Source of the DNA: Flavobacterium piscis
GTDB taxonomy: Bacteria > Bacteroidota > Bacteroidia > Flavobacteriales > Flavobacteriaceae
Direction: 5' to 3'
Length of the DNA: 64,000 nucleotides
NCBI RefSeq assembly: GCF_001686925.1
Contig: NZ_LVEN01000046.1
Coordinates: 62,001-126,000, forward strand
This document shows, in pieces, positions 25,129-33,768 of the stretch. The notes below the pieces were generated by a model. The model saw nothing but the letters and a program-made list of their open reading frames with translations. It was not told where the DNA came from and made no database searches. A program made the translations under genes and the position numbers. The number at the start of each line of letters is the position of its first letter. Positions within the stretch are counted from its first letter, which is position 1.

Positions 25129-26088
25129 ATGAAAAATCTAAAAATAGCCACAGCTCAGTTCGAGAATAAAAGTGGCGATAAAAACTATAATTTATCTGTA
25201 ATCGAAAAACTTTCTGCAAAAGCAGCGCATGAAGGTTGCGATGTAATTTCGTTTCACGAATGTTCGATTACCGGATATACTTTTACAAGACATTTATCGA
25301 AAGAACAAATGCTGGACATAGCCGAAATTATTCCCTCTGGAGAAAGCATCCTTAAACTTACTGAAATTGCTAAAAAGAATGACATTGTAATTCTTGCCGG
25401 ACTTTTTGAAAAAGATGAAAACGACAATTTATTCAAGGCTTATGTTTGTGTCGACAAAAATGGTCTGGTGGCCAAATACAGAAAACTGCATCCGTTTATA
25501 AACCCATATTTAACGCCTGGAAATCGTTATTGTATTTTTGAAATTAAAGGCTGGAAATGCGGCATCTTAATTTGCTACGACAATAATATTATCGAAAACG
25601 TACGTGCGACAAAACTTTTAGGCGCCGATATTATTTTTATGCCTCACGTTACAATGTGCACACCTTCTACCCGACCTGGCGCCGGTTTTGTTGGACCTGA
25701 ACTTTGGGAAAACCGCGAAACCGATCCTACTTCTTTACGACTGGAATTCGACGGAATGAAAGGTAGGGACTGGCTCATGAAATGGTTGCCGGCAAGAGCG
25801 TATGACAATGCTATTTATGCTGTTTTTTCGAACCCAATTGGCATGGATGACGATCAGTTAAAAAATGGCTGCTCAATGATTATTGATCCATTTGGAGATA
25901 TTCTGGCCGAATGCCGTTCTTTTGATGACTCTTTTGCAACCGCAATTCTTACTCCAGAAAAAAACATTCAGGCTGGAGGAAATCGTTACATAAAAGCGAG
26001 AAGACCAGAATTATACCGCGATATTATTGGGCAAAATCATGAATCTGAACAAAATGTGGTTTGGCTACAATCTGATAAAAAAAGTTAA
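25129..26088 (+). CDS. Carbon-nitrogen hydrolase (nitrilase family)
   Basis: A 319-aa nitrilase-superfamily amidase. The catalytic triad is Glu44 (SFHECSITGY), Lys119 (KYRKLHPF) and Cys149 (GILICYDNN). The family hydrolyses non-peptide C-N bonds such as amides and carbamoyl groups; the substrate here cannot be inferred. Cytoplasmic, no signal peptide. It follows the AraC-type gene and precedes an acetyltransferase, each with its own -7 box. Confidence 0.88.
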   Translation: MKNLKIATAQFENKSGDKNYNLSVIEKLSAKAAHEGCDVISFHECSITGYTFTRHLSKEQMLDIAEIIPSGESILKLTEIAKKNDIVILAGLFEKDENDNLFKAYVCVDKNGLVAKYRKLHPFINPYLTPGNRYCIFEIKGWKCGILICYDNNIIENVRATKLLGADIIFMPHVTMCTPSTRPGAGFVGPELWENRETDPTSLRLEFDGMKGRDWLMKWLPARAYDNAIYAVFSNPIGMDDDQLKNGCSMIIDPFGDILAECRSFDDSFATAILTPEKNIQAGGNRYIKARRPELYRDIIGQNHESEQNVVWLQSDKKS

Positions 26089-26125
26089 AATGAAAATTTT
26101 TATCGCCTTTACGCCCATGAAAATC

Positions 26126-26133
26126 TACCTTTG
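26126..26133 (+). promoter_or_regulatory. -7 box of the GNAT gene
   Basis: TACCTTTG, 34 bp before the ATG. Confidence 0.5.
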
Positions 26134-26167
26134 CAGGATTCATTAATTCAAAGAATACAAGCCCATA

Positions 26168-26674
26168 ATGGAATTTTTTAAAACTACAAATGAAGATATC
26201 GATGCTGTTTTCGATATTTACAATCAAGCGACATCTTATCAAAAAACGGTTAACAATAAAAGCTGGAGAGGTTTTGAAAGAGCTTTAATTGAAAAAGAAA
26301 TTGCCGAAAACCGTCATTTTATAATCAAAGAAGGAGACGAAGTTGCCTGCACATTTGTACTTACTTTTAATGATTTAATTATTTGGAAACAAGCGGCACA
26401 AGATCCCGCAGTATATCTTCATCGTATTGCTACAAATCCAAAATTCAGAGGACAATCATATGTAAAAAAAATCATTGAATGGGTAAAAATATATGCCAAA
26501 GAAAACGGTAAAGCATACATTCGGCTTGACACACATAGCGGAAACGAAAGAATAAACCAATACTACACAAGCTGCGGATTTAATTATAAAGGAATCAGCA
26601 CAATCGAATGGACAAGCGAACTACCGGAGCATTATAAAGAAGGTTCTTTTAGTTTGTTTGAGATTAAACTTTAA
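26168..26674 (+). CDS. GNAT-family N-acetyltransferase
   Basis: A 168-aa acetyl-CoA-dependent transferase. The central strand and the acetyl-CoA loop are HRIATNPKFRGQSYVKKIIEW (Arg-x-x-Gly/Gln-type pyrophosphate loop); RLDTHSGNERINQYYTSCGF is the usual motif B/C region. The acceptor substrate is unknown. It ends shortly before a strong terminator shared with the convergent small gene. Confidence 0.85.
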   Translation: MEFFKTTNEDIDAVFDIYNQATSYQKTVNNKSWRGFERALIEKEIAENRHFIIKEGDEVACTFVLTFNDLIIWKQAAQDPAVYLHRIATNPKFRGQSYVKKIIEWVKIYAKENGKAYIRLDTHSGNERINQYYTSCGFNYKGISTIEWTSELPEHYKEGSFSLFEIKL

Positions 26675-26685
26675 AATTTAGATTT

Positions 26686-26724
26686 AGACCTAACAGGTTT
26701 TAAAAACCCGTTAGGTCTGTCTTT
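26686..26724. terminator. Bidirectional terminator
   Basis: A 15-bp stem AGACCTAACAGGTTT/AAACCCGTTAGGTCT with one mismatch, followed by TCTTTT. It lies between convergent genes. Confidence 0.85.
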
Positions 26725-26744
26725 TATACTAGTTTTTTTTCAAA

Positions 26745-26921
26745 TTACTTTGCTTCCCAAAAGCAACGTTTAGGAGAAACTATTAAGCCTTCGTCCTTCA
26801 ACATTTTCATTGCCTTATCAACTTGTTTGCGATCTAATTGAGTTAATTCGACTACTTTACCTGCATTTACAGGCTGGGCAGCTTTTTTTATAGCATCTAA
26901 TACTTGATTTTTGATTTCCAT
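26745..26921 (-). CDS. Small winged-helix protein
   Basis: A 58-aa basic protein (ATG at 26921). The sequence reads as a short winged helix: MEIKNQVLDAIKKAAQPVNA, then KVVELTQLDRKQVDKAMKMLK as the recognition helices and EGLIVSPKRCFWEAK as the wing. It resembles small MarR/replication-initiator-like DNA-binding proteins common in Bacteroidota. No partner or target is evident. The longer frame from a TTG at 26948 is not used. Confidence 0.7.
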   Translation of the reverse strand: MEIKNQVLDAIKKAAQPVNAGKVVELTQLDRKQVDKAMKMLKDEGLIVSPKRCFWEAK

Positions 26922-27109
26922 ATTTTTTATCTTCCATTTAAAACGCAAAAATAGTAAATATTTTCTTATAAAAATAAAGTACTATACAAACGTTACTCTT
27001 GTAAGTCAGTCGGATTTTTTTTAGAATTAATAAAAATCAATTATTTATAATGAAAGAAAAAACTCATAATGAAAATTTTTGTTCGATTGATTATGCTATT
27101 TTACTATTA

Positions 27110-27165
27110 TAAATTCAGTTAGGACATTTAAAACAAGAACATTAAATTCAGTTAGGTTACATTTG
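27110..27165 (+). promoter_or_regulatory. Promoter region of the repeat-rich kinase
   Basis: TACATTTG at 27158-27165 is the -7 box, 20 bp before the ATG. Two exact 14-bp direct repeats TAAATTCAGTTAGG lie at 27110-27123 and 27143-27156, 33 bp (about three helical turns) apart, the second abutting the -7 box. They may bind a regulator. Confidence 0.55.
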
Positions 27166-27184
27166 GATAAATGCGCCAAAAAAC

Positions 27185-28729
27185 ATGAGTGAAAAAAAAA
27201 TTATTCCAGCTGATGAAAATACTTTTCCTGACAAGAATAAAACAAATCACAATGACGAATTGCTGTTGGTTAATAAAAGACTCGCCCAACAAATAGAAGA
27301 ACGAAAAAAACGCGCTGCAGAGTTGATTATTGCTAATAAAGAACTTGCTTTTCAAAACAAAGAAAAAGAGAAACGTGCGGCCGAACTGGTTATCGCAAAT
27401 ACAGAACTAGCCTACCAAAACCAGGAAAAAGAAGACCGCGCAGCTGAACTTATTATTGCGAACAAAGAACTAACTTTTCAGAATCAAGAAAAGGGAAAAC
27501 GTGCTGCAGAATTGGTTATTGCCAATACAGAACTGGCATATCAGAACAAAGAAAAAGAAAAACGCGCTGCAGAACTTCTTATTGCCAATGCAGAACTGGC
27601 GTATCAAAATCAGGAAAAAGAAGATCGCGCTGCCGAACTTGTTATTGCAAATACTGAACTCGCCTACCAAAACAAAGAGAAACAAAAACGGGCAGATGAA
27701 TTAAGCATTGCCAATTCTGAACTTTTATATCAAAATAAAGAAAAAGAAAAGCGTGCTGCTGAATTGGTTATTGCAAATACAGAACTGGCCTACCAAAACC
27801 AGGAAAAAGAAGATCGCGCTGCTGAACTTGTTATTGCCAATAAAGAACTAACTTTTCAGAATAAAGAAAAAGAAAAAAGAGCCGCAGAACTGGTGATTGC
27901 AAATAAAGAACTGGCGTATCAGAACAAGGAAAAAGAAAAGCGCGCCGCTGAACTTCTTACAGCTAACACAGAACTTACTTTCCAGAACAATGAAAAAGAA
28001 AAACGCGCTGCCGAATTAATCCTCGCCAACAACGAACTTGAAGCCTTTACCTATATTTCAAGTCATCATTTGCAGGAACCTTTGAGAAAAATACAGGTTT
28101 TCGCAGACCGAATTTCAACTGATGAACATCAAAATCTAACAGATAAAGGAAAATATTATTTTGAACGAATAGAAGTTGCTGCCTTTCATATGCAGGCACT
28201 TATAAACGATTTATTGACTTATTCTAGAACTAGTGTAACCGAAAAGAAATTTGAAAACGTCAATCTTAATACTATTATAGATAAAGTCCTAGAAGATTTA
28301 AAAAAAGAAATCATAACTAAAAAAGCTGTTGTCGAAATATCCGGAAATTGTAGCGCGTTTATAATTCCGTCGCAGTTTTATCAATTGATATACAATTTAG
28401 TAAGTAATTCTCTGAAATTCTCCACAAAAGAAAAAGCACCTCACATTACGATCGAAAGTGTTTATACAAAACCAACAACAAAGAAAAATAAATCATCCGC
28501 TGATTATTGCCACATTATTATAAGCGATAACGGTATTGGATTTGACCCTCAGTTTGAAAGCCGCGTTTTCGAGATGTTCCAGCAGCTCAACAATAAAACC
28601 GATTATAAAGGAACCGGGATTGGTCTTGCCATTTCGAAAAAAATTGTCGAAAATCATAATGGGGTTATTACCGCAACCGGCAAACTGCATCACGGAGCTA
28701 AATTTGATATTTATATTCCGGTGGTGTAA
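27185..28729 (+). CDS. Histidine kinase with 21-residue repeats
   Basis: A 514-aa cytoplasmic sensor kinase with no transmembrane segment. Residues 39-290 are twelve tandem copies of a 21-residue unit, EKEKRAAELVIANTELAYQN plus one, three heptads long and therefore a continuous coiled coil. Then comes the phosphoacceptor helix SSHHLQEPLRKI (His294; the usual SHDLQEPL has Asp where His295 stands), and an HATPase domain with LIYNLVSNSLKFS, DNGIGFDP and GTGIGLAISKKIVENHNG. No response regulator is adjacent. The coil probably sets dimer register or length-dependent signalling. Confidence 0.9.
   Translation: MSEKKIIPADENTFPDKNKTNHNDELLLVNKRLAQQIEERKKRAAELIIANKELAFQNKEKEKRAAELVIANTELAYQNQEKEDRAAELIIANKELTFQNQEKGKRAAELVIANTELAYQNKEKEKRAAELLIANAELAYQNQEKEDRAAELVIANTELAYQNKEKQKRADELSIANSELLYQNKEKEKRAAELVIANTELAYQNQEKEDRAAELVIANKELTFQNKEKEKRAAELVIANKELAYQNKEKEKRAAELLTANTELTFQNNEKEKRAAELILANNELEAFTYISSHHLQEPLRKIQVFADRISTDEHQNLTDKGKYYFERIEVAAFHMQALINDLLTYSRTSVTEKKFENVNLNTIIDKVLEDLKKEIITKKAVVEISGNCSAFIIPSQFYQLIYNLVSNSLKFSTKEKAPHITIESVYTKPTTKKNKSSADYCHIIISDNGIGFDPQFESRVFEMFQQLNNKTDYKGTGIGLAISKKIVENHNGVITATGKLHHGAKFDIYIPVV
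27299..28045 (+). repeat. 63-bp tandem repeat inside the kinase gene
   Basis: Twelve 63-bp units encode RAAELVIANTELAYQN-type blocks; the last one decays into the kinase domain. Synonymous differences between units indicate age, but the near identity of units 2, 6 and 8 points to continuing recombination. Confidence 0.9.
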
Positions 28730-28871
28730 AAATGAAAACTGTATTTAAGAAATTAAAGACATGAAACAAAAACCACTTTCAAAATCTTTGGGAAACAAAT
28801 CAGCAAGCAATTTCTGCCAAGGAAAACAGTGAAACTATAAATGAGTTTACGGGTTTTTTATTTTATTGCCA

Positions 28872-29690
28872 CTATTTAAGCTTTTCAAGGTTTATATTAC
28901 CTAATAATGATTTTATTTGTGTTATAGCAATGGCATTCAATTGTTCTAAACGTTGGCTTTGTGTAATCCCTTTGTTTATTAGTACGGCATTAATACTTTC
29001 AATATTACTAAGTACAACTAGCTGTTCTATTGTGGCTTCATCTCTTATATTTCCTGTTACATTTTGGTTCTCAATACGCCATTGTTTTGCTGTTTTTCCA
29101 AACAGTGCTACATTTAATAAATCTGCTTCATCTGCATATATAAAATTTATTTTTTCTTTAGTAAGCAATTGAGGAATCAAATTCTCTTTTATAGCATCAG
29201 TATGTATCTTATAATTTACTTTTGCCAAAGTTCGCTGTAAATTCCAAGTTAGGTTCAGTCTTTCATTTTCTTCTTCTTTAAGTCTTTGAAATTCTTTCAC
29301 CAACAGCAATTGAAACTTAGGACTAATCCACATTCCAAAATGAAAGGCTATATCTTTATGTCCATAAGTTCCGCCATATCGTCCAGCGGTGGCATTAAGC
29401 CCAATTGCACCAGTATTCTCAATCCATTGCTTTACCGAAAGCACAAAATTATTACTGCCTGCCTCATTTTTAATTATACCGAATTCGGTATAATTAAAAT
29501 CTGGATTGTACAATGCTTCCCATTCTCCAAGATATTCGATTGTACTTTTAAGACTCAGCCATTTTATGATTACAACTTCTTGCAATTAACTACGGGCCAT
29601 ATCAGTTAAGGAAATATATTCATTCTTACCATCTTTTGATAAAATAGTAATTTGGTTTCCTGCAACATTTATACTTTTTCCTTTTGCCAT
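28872..29690 (-). pseudogene. KilA-N domain protein with internal stop
   Basis: From the ATG at 29690 the frame reads MAKGKSINVAGNQITILSK and continues to SLTDMARS, then meets TAA at 29586-29588. In the same frame it resumes QEVVIIKWLSLKSTIEYLGE with no other stop until 28872. The two parts form one KilA-N DNA-binding domain, found in phage and mobile-element proteins, plus a C-terminal region to about 272 codons. The C-terminal part contains KTAKQWR. No other phage genes lie nearby, so it looks like an orphan gene inactivated by a nonsense mutation. Confidence 0.78.
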
Positions 29691-29894
29691 TCTTTTATTA
29701 ATAAAATCACTCACACTACTATAAGTTTAATAATTATAACTTAATGGATTTAAGAAATAGAATGTGCAAAATTTGCACATTGCTTTTTTCTTCCAAACCC
29801 TCTCTGAAAACATTTACAATATGTTTGGTAACAACTTGTCTTTAATAAAAGCTCTGACATTTTAAAATATTGATCTAATAATTAGAGAAAGTTA

Positions 29895-29928
29895 ATAAAA
29901 AAACCCCGAAATACAGATTTCGAGGTTT
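29895..29928 (-). terminator. Terminator of tRNA-Ser
   Basis: A 12-bp stem AAACCCCGAAAT/ATTTCGAGGTTT with one mismatch and a 4-nt loop. Seven T follow on the minus strand. Confidence 0.85.
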
Positions 29929-29953
29929 GGTATTATTTAACTTAAAAAAATTG

Positions 29954-30040
29954 CAGAGAGGAAGGGATTCGAACCCTCGATACAGTTACCCATATACTAG
30001 CTTTCCAGGCTAGCTCCTTCAACCACTCGGACACCTCTCT
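29954..30040 (-). tRNA. tRNA-Ser (anticodon GGA)
   Basis: On the minus strand an 87-nt cloverleaf: acceptor stem AGAGAGG/CCTCTCT with discriminator G, D-loop GAGTGGTTGAAGG, anticodon loop CTGGAAA (GGA at 30004-30006), a long variable arm as expected for serine, and T-arm GAGGGTTCGAATCCC. The CCA end is not encoded. It reads UCC and UCU codons. Confidence 0.95.
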
Positions 30041-30100
30041 AAATTGGTCTGCAAAGAACACAAAAAAATCTGACTTAGAAAAACAAAATCTGATATTAGT

Positions 30101-30973
30101 TTACATACTTTTTCTAAATTCTTCCATAAACAATTTTACGGCCTTTTTTTGATAGGCTCCTTCGATCGTTAACATAAAAGAATCTCTTTGCGTCGGAACT
30201 CCTGTAATGGCTATTGCTTTTAGATTATCCCAGCCTTTTAACGCTTTCTCGGTTACAATAGTAACCCAATCGCTTTCTTCTACCAATTGCAAAAGCGCAT
30301 GAACTGCATTTAATTCGATCGAAACTTTTGGTTTCATGTTATTTTTTAAAAACAATTCATCCAGGAATTCTCTCGAACTAAATCCTCTTACAGGCAAAAC
30401 AAGCGGATATTCTCCAATTTTTTTAAAAGAAATTTTATCTAAAGTCGCCAGCGGATGTGTTTTTGCCACTGCCATAACCAGATTCGACCTGAATAATGGG
30501 ATTTTCTGAATTGTTTCTTTTATCTCTTTGGATGAAATGACCAAAACCAAATCCAGTTCATTATTTAATAACTTCGTTTCTAAAGGTTCCGTTGAGCCAT
30601 ATTCAACCACAATCTTTAAATTGGGATATGTTTTGGCAAACAAGTTGACGATAGGCAAAACCAAAAGTCCAAAAATGTAGGTAACGCCAATTCGTAATTC
30701 TCCGCCAATCATTTGGTTCAAATCATCGATCGCCTGTTTCCCACTTTGCACATTTTCGATTACCTGTTTAGCGTGAATCAAGAATACAGAACCTGCCTCT
30801 GTAAGCTGTACTTTTTTTCCAATCCTTATAAATAAAGGCATTCCGAGTTCTTCTTCTAACTTTTTTATTTGCTGCGACAAGCCAGATTGTGTGACAAAAC
30901 ACAATTCAGCCGCTTTTGTAAAATGCAGTACTTCAGCCGTTTTAATAAAATATTCTAGTTGATAAATTTCCAT
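30101..30973 (-). CDS. LysR-family transcriptional regulator
   Basis: A 290-aa LysR regulator. The N-terminal winged helix-turn-helix (MEIYQLEYFIKTAEVLHFTKAAELCFVTQSGLSQQIKKLEEELG) is followed by a periplasmic-binding-protein-like effector domain. LHFTKAAE and the CynR/OxyR-like spacing suggest a typical activator. It diverges from an MFS transporter 92 bp away, which it probably regulates. Effector unknown. Confidence 0.92.
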   Translation of the reverse strand: MEIYQLEYFIKTAEVLHFTKAAELCFVTQSGLSQQIKKLEEELGMPLFIRIGKKVQLTEAGSVFLIHAKQVIENVQSGKQAIDDLNQMIGGELRIGVTYIFGLLVLPIVNLFAKTYPNLKIVVEYGSTEPLETKLLNNELDLVLVISSKEIKETIQKIPLFRSNLVMAVAKTHPLATLDKISFKKIGEYPLVLPVRGFSSREFLDELFLKNNMKPKVSIELNAVHALLQLVEESDWVTIVTEKALKGWDNLKAIAITGVPTQRDSFMLTIEGAYQKKAVKLFMEEFRKSM

Positions 30974-31064
30974 ATCGATAAGTTTTACTACTCATTATCA
31001 GTAAAATTATTAATTTTTCTAATGAAATACTAATCCCGAACTTTGTAAAAAAATATTAGGCATT

Positions 31065-32306
31065 ATGTTTAAAGCGTTAAAATCAAAAAACTTCAAGTTA
31101 TTCTTTTACGGACAATCCGTTTCGGTAATTGGTACGTGGCTTCAAAAAACGGCAGTAAGCTGGATGGTTTACAGCGTCACGGGGTCTGTTTTTTTATTAG
31201 GATTAGCGACTTTTTTAAGTATGATTCCGTCTTTATTTCTGGCACCTTTAGCCGGAAGCATTATTGGGCGTTATGATAAACACCGCGCCATGATTTTATT
31301 ACAATCTTTGGCGATGCTGCAAGCCGGAGCTTTGGCATTAATGATTTACTTAAAGATATACAACATCAACTTTATTCTGGCCTTAAGTTTAATTCAGGGA
31401 ATCATCAATTCTTTCGACATGACTTGCAGACAAACCATGATGATTGATATTGTAGACAATAAAGAAGATTTACCAAACGCTGTCGCCTTAAACTCCACCT
31501 TAAATAATTTTGCCCGAATTGCCGGTCCTGCATTAGCCGGAATTATTTTGCACAATTACGGAGAAGACATTTGTTTTATTGGAAACTTCTTAAGCTATAT
31601 CCCCGTTTTAATTTCTTTATTGATGATGAAAATCACACCGCATATCAAAGCCACCGATAAAATGAAAATGTACGATGATTTTATCGAAGGTCTGGATTAT
31701 GTGAAAAAAGAAACCGAAATGGCAAAAATGCTTTTGATGTTAATGTGCAGCAGTTTGTTCGTAATTTCTTTTAATACTTTGATGCCGGTTTTTGCAAAAG
31801 ATATTTTTAGCGGAAATGCCCAAACCTTTAGTTGGTTCGAAAGTGCCGCCGGAATTGGCTCTATTCTATCAGCTATTTATTTGGCGAATCTTAAAAAAGC
31901 AGATAACATGGGCAAAATAATGATCGCTGCAAGCTTACTGTTAGGTTTTAGCATCATTATACTGGCGTATTCAAACAGTTTAACTGTTGCGCTTATCTGC
32001 ATGGCATTGAGCGGTGTGGGTATGATGGCACAAACCTCATCTATAAACATTTACATTCAGACACAAAGTACGGTAAACATGCGTTCCAGAAGTATTAGTT
32101 ACTATTTGATGGCGTATCAGGGAATGATTCCTGTGGGAAGTTTGATTATTGGCTATGTTTCACATATTATAGGAACCAGAAATACAGTGGCGATTCAGGG
32201 AATTATTTGTATTCTCTCAGTGATTGTTTATGTGTATTATAAAAGACATAGTTGTGAGGAAGAATTGGAAAGTTGTCAGGTTCAATTTAGAAATTCCAAA
32301 AATTAA
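31065..32306 (+). CDS. MFS transporter (DHA3-like)
   Basis: A 413-aa major facilitator with about 12 helices. The start MFKALKSKNFKLFFYGQSVSVIGTWLQ and GRYDKHRAMIL (motif A) are typical of the DHA3/EntS branch, which exports drugs or siderophores. It is the divergent neighbour of the LysR gene. The last residues are charged (HSCEEELESC). Substrate unknown. Confidence 0.9.
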   Translation: MFKALKSKNFKLFFYGQSVSVIGTWLQKTAVSWMVYSVTGSVFLLGLATFLSMIPSLFLAPLAGSIIGRYDKHRAMILLQSLAMLQAGALALMIYLKIYNINFILALSLIQGIINSFDMTCRQTMMIDIVDNKEDLPNAVALNSTLNNFARIAGPALAGIILHNYGEDICFIGNFLSYIPVLISLLMMKITPHIKATDKMKMYDDFIEGLDYVKKETEMAKMLLMLMCSSLFVISFNTLMPVFAKDIFSGNAQTFSWFESAAGIGSILSAIYLANLKKADNMGKIMIAASLLLGFSIIILAYSNSLTVALICMALSGVGMMAQTSSINIYIQTQSTVNMRSRSISYYLMAYQGMIPVGSLIIGYVSHIIGTRNTVAIQGIICILSVIVYVYYKRHSCEEELESCQVQFRNSKN

Positions 32307-32335
32307 ATTCCAAATTCCAATTATCCACGATCTTC

Positions 32336-32566
32336 TCATTTCGACCGGAGGGAGAAATCACGCGCGTAAATCTGCAAAGATTAAAACTTTAGGAACGGAG
32401 TTCCTCGTGTGATTTCTCCTGCGTCGAAATGACAAGATTGTGGTTACTGTATTTCTTTGCGTTGTTTTTGTCATTTCGACGCAGGAGAAATCACACTAGA
32501 AACTCGACAAAGATTGGCTTTTAGGAACGGAGCTACTTGCGAGGATTTCTCCTTCGTCGAAATGAC
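32336..32566. repeat. GTCATTTCGAC-GAGAAATC repeat cluster
   Basis: The 430-bp gap 32307-32736 holds no gene. Four copies of a 25-bp word (GTCATTTCGACGCAGGAGAA followed by ATCAC) alternate in orientation: 32336-32362 (+), 32408-32433 (-), 32470-32495 (+), 32541-32566 (-). Each facing pair encloses TTTAGGAACGGAG. This is a REP/BIME-like family seen widely in Bacteroidota. AATTCCAAATTCC words flank it. Confidence 0.8.
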
Positions 32567-32736
32567 AAACTGGATATAAAGCACTTTAATTAAATGAACT
32601 TATATAACTTATATAGTGAAAACTTTGAAAGTGAAAAAGGAAACTCCAATTACTAAAAAAATTCCAAATTCCAATCTTGAGATATAACTCTCACGTCTTG
32701 GAATTTGGAATTTCAAAATATTGGATTTTTTTCTAT

Positions 32737-33768
32737 TTACAACGAAATTTCTCCTCTCAAAGCCGTTTCGAAAATATTTTTAAAGTCTTCTTTTGGAATA
32801 TTGTGACCTAACAAATACATTAGTTTTGTAATTGCCGCTTCTGTAGTAATGTCTTTTCCGGAGATAACGCCAAGAGATTTTAAGGCAGTACTGGTTTCGT
32901 ATTGTCCCATATTGACACTTCCGCCGGAACATTGTGTTACGTTGACGATGTGCAAACCAGATTGAATAGCTTTCTGAATCAAATTCAAAAACCAATCTTC
33001 GGTTGGGGCATTTCCTGAACCGTAAGTTTCCAGAACGATTCCTTTTAAATCTTTAATAGCAAGGATTGAAGATAAAACGACTTCGCTCATTCCGGGAAAC
33101 ATTTTTATGATGGCAACGTGATTGTCTAAGTTTTTATGAACGATTAAATTGGCATTTTCTTTTATAGGAAGAAATAAATGTCTGTTTAATGTAAGATGAA
33201 CGCCAGATTCTACCAATTCAGGATAATTTGGTGCTGTAAACGCTCTAAAATGTTCGGCATTTACTTTTGACGTTCTGTTACCGCGGTACAATTTATATTC
33301 AAAATACAAACAAACTTCAGTAATAACAGGTTTTCCGTTTTCCTGAAGAGACGCAATCTGAATGGCCGTAATCAGGTTTTCTTTAGCATCGGTACGAAGA
33401 TCTCCAATTGGCAATTGCGATCCTGTAAAAACTACTGGTTTTGCTAAATTTTCGAGCATAAAACTCAATGCCGAAGCAGAATACGACATAGTATCTGAAC
33501 CATGAAGGACAACAAATCCGTCAAAAGAAAGGTAATTTTCTTCGATGATCTCGGCAATTTTTGTCCATTCTGCAGGATTCATGTTGGATGAATCTATCGG
33601 ATTTTCAAATGAAACCGTTTCAATCTCACAATCTAATTGTTTGATTTCAGGAATTTTTTGCAATAATTTTCCAAAGTTGAACGCTTTGAGTGCGCCTGTC
33701 TCAAAATCTTTGCTCATACCGATGGTTCCACCGGTATAAATCAGCAATATTTTAGCTTTAGATGACAT
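32737..33768 (-). CDS. ansA: Type I L-asparaginase
   Basis: A 343-aa cytoplasmic asparaginase that hydrolyses asparagine to aspartate and ammonia. The first catalytic Thr is in YTGGTIGM (residues 11-18) and the second in VVLHGSDTMSYSASAL. No signal peptide, as expected for type I. It overlaps the acyltransferase gene upstream by 11 bp, so the two are cotranscribed. Confidence 0.93.
   Translation of the reverse strand: MSSKAKILLIYTGGTIGMSKDFETGALKAFNFGKLLQKIPEIKQLDCEIETVSFENPIDSSNMNPAEWTKIAEIIEENYLSFDGFVVLHGSDTMSYSASALSFMLENLAKPVVFTGSQLPIGDLRTDAKENLITAIQIASLQENGKPVITEVCLYFEYKLYRGNRTSKVNAEHFRAFTAPNYPELVESGVHLTLNRHLFLPIKENANLIVHKNLDNHVAIIKMFPGMSEVVLSSILAIKDLKGIVLETYGSGNAPTEDWFLNLIQKAIQSGLHIVNVTQCSGGSVNMGQYETSTALKSLGVISGKDITTEAAITKLMYLLGHNIPKEDFKNIFETALRGEISL

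Noticed and set aside
27299..28045. CRISPR-like periodicity of about 63 bp
   Set aside because: The period is in frame and encodes a regular coiled coil with no variable spacers; no cas genes are present.
28872..29690. Prophage around the KilA-N gene and tRNA-Ser
   Set aside because: No integrase, att-like direct repeat of the tRNA end, or structural phage gene was seen.
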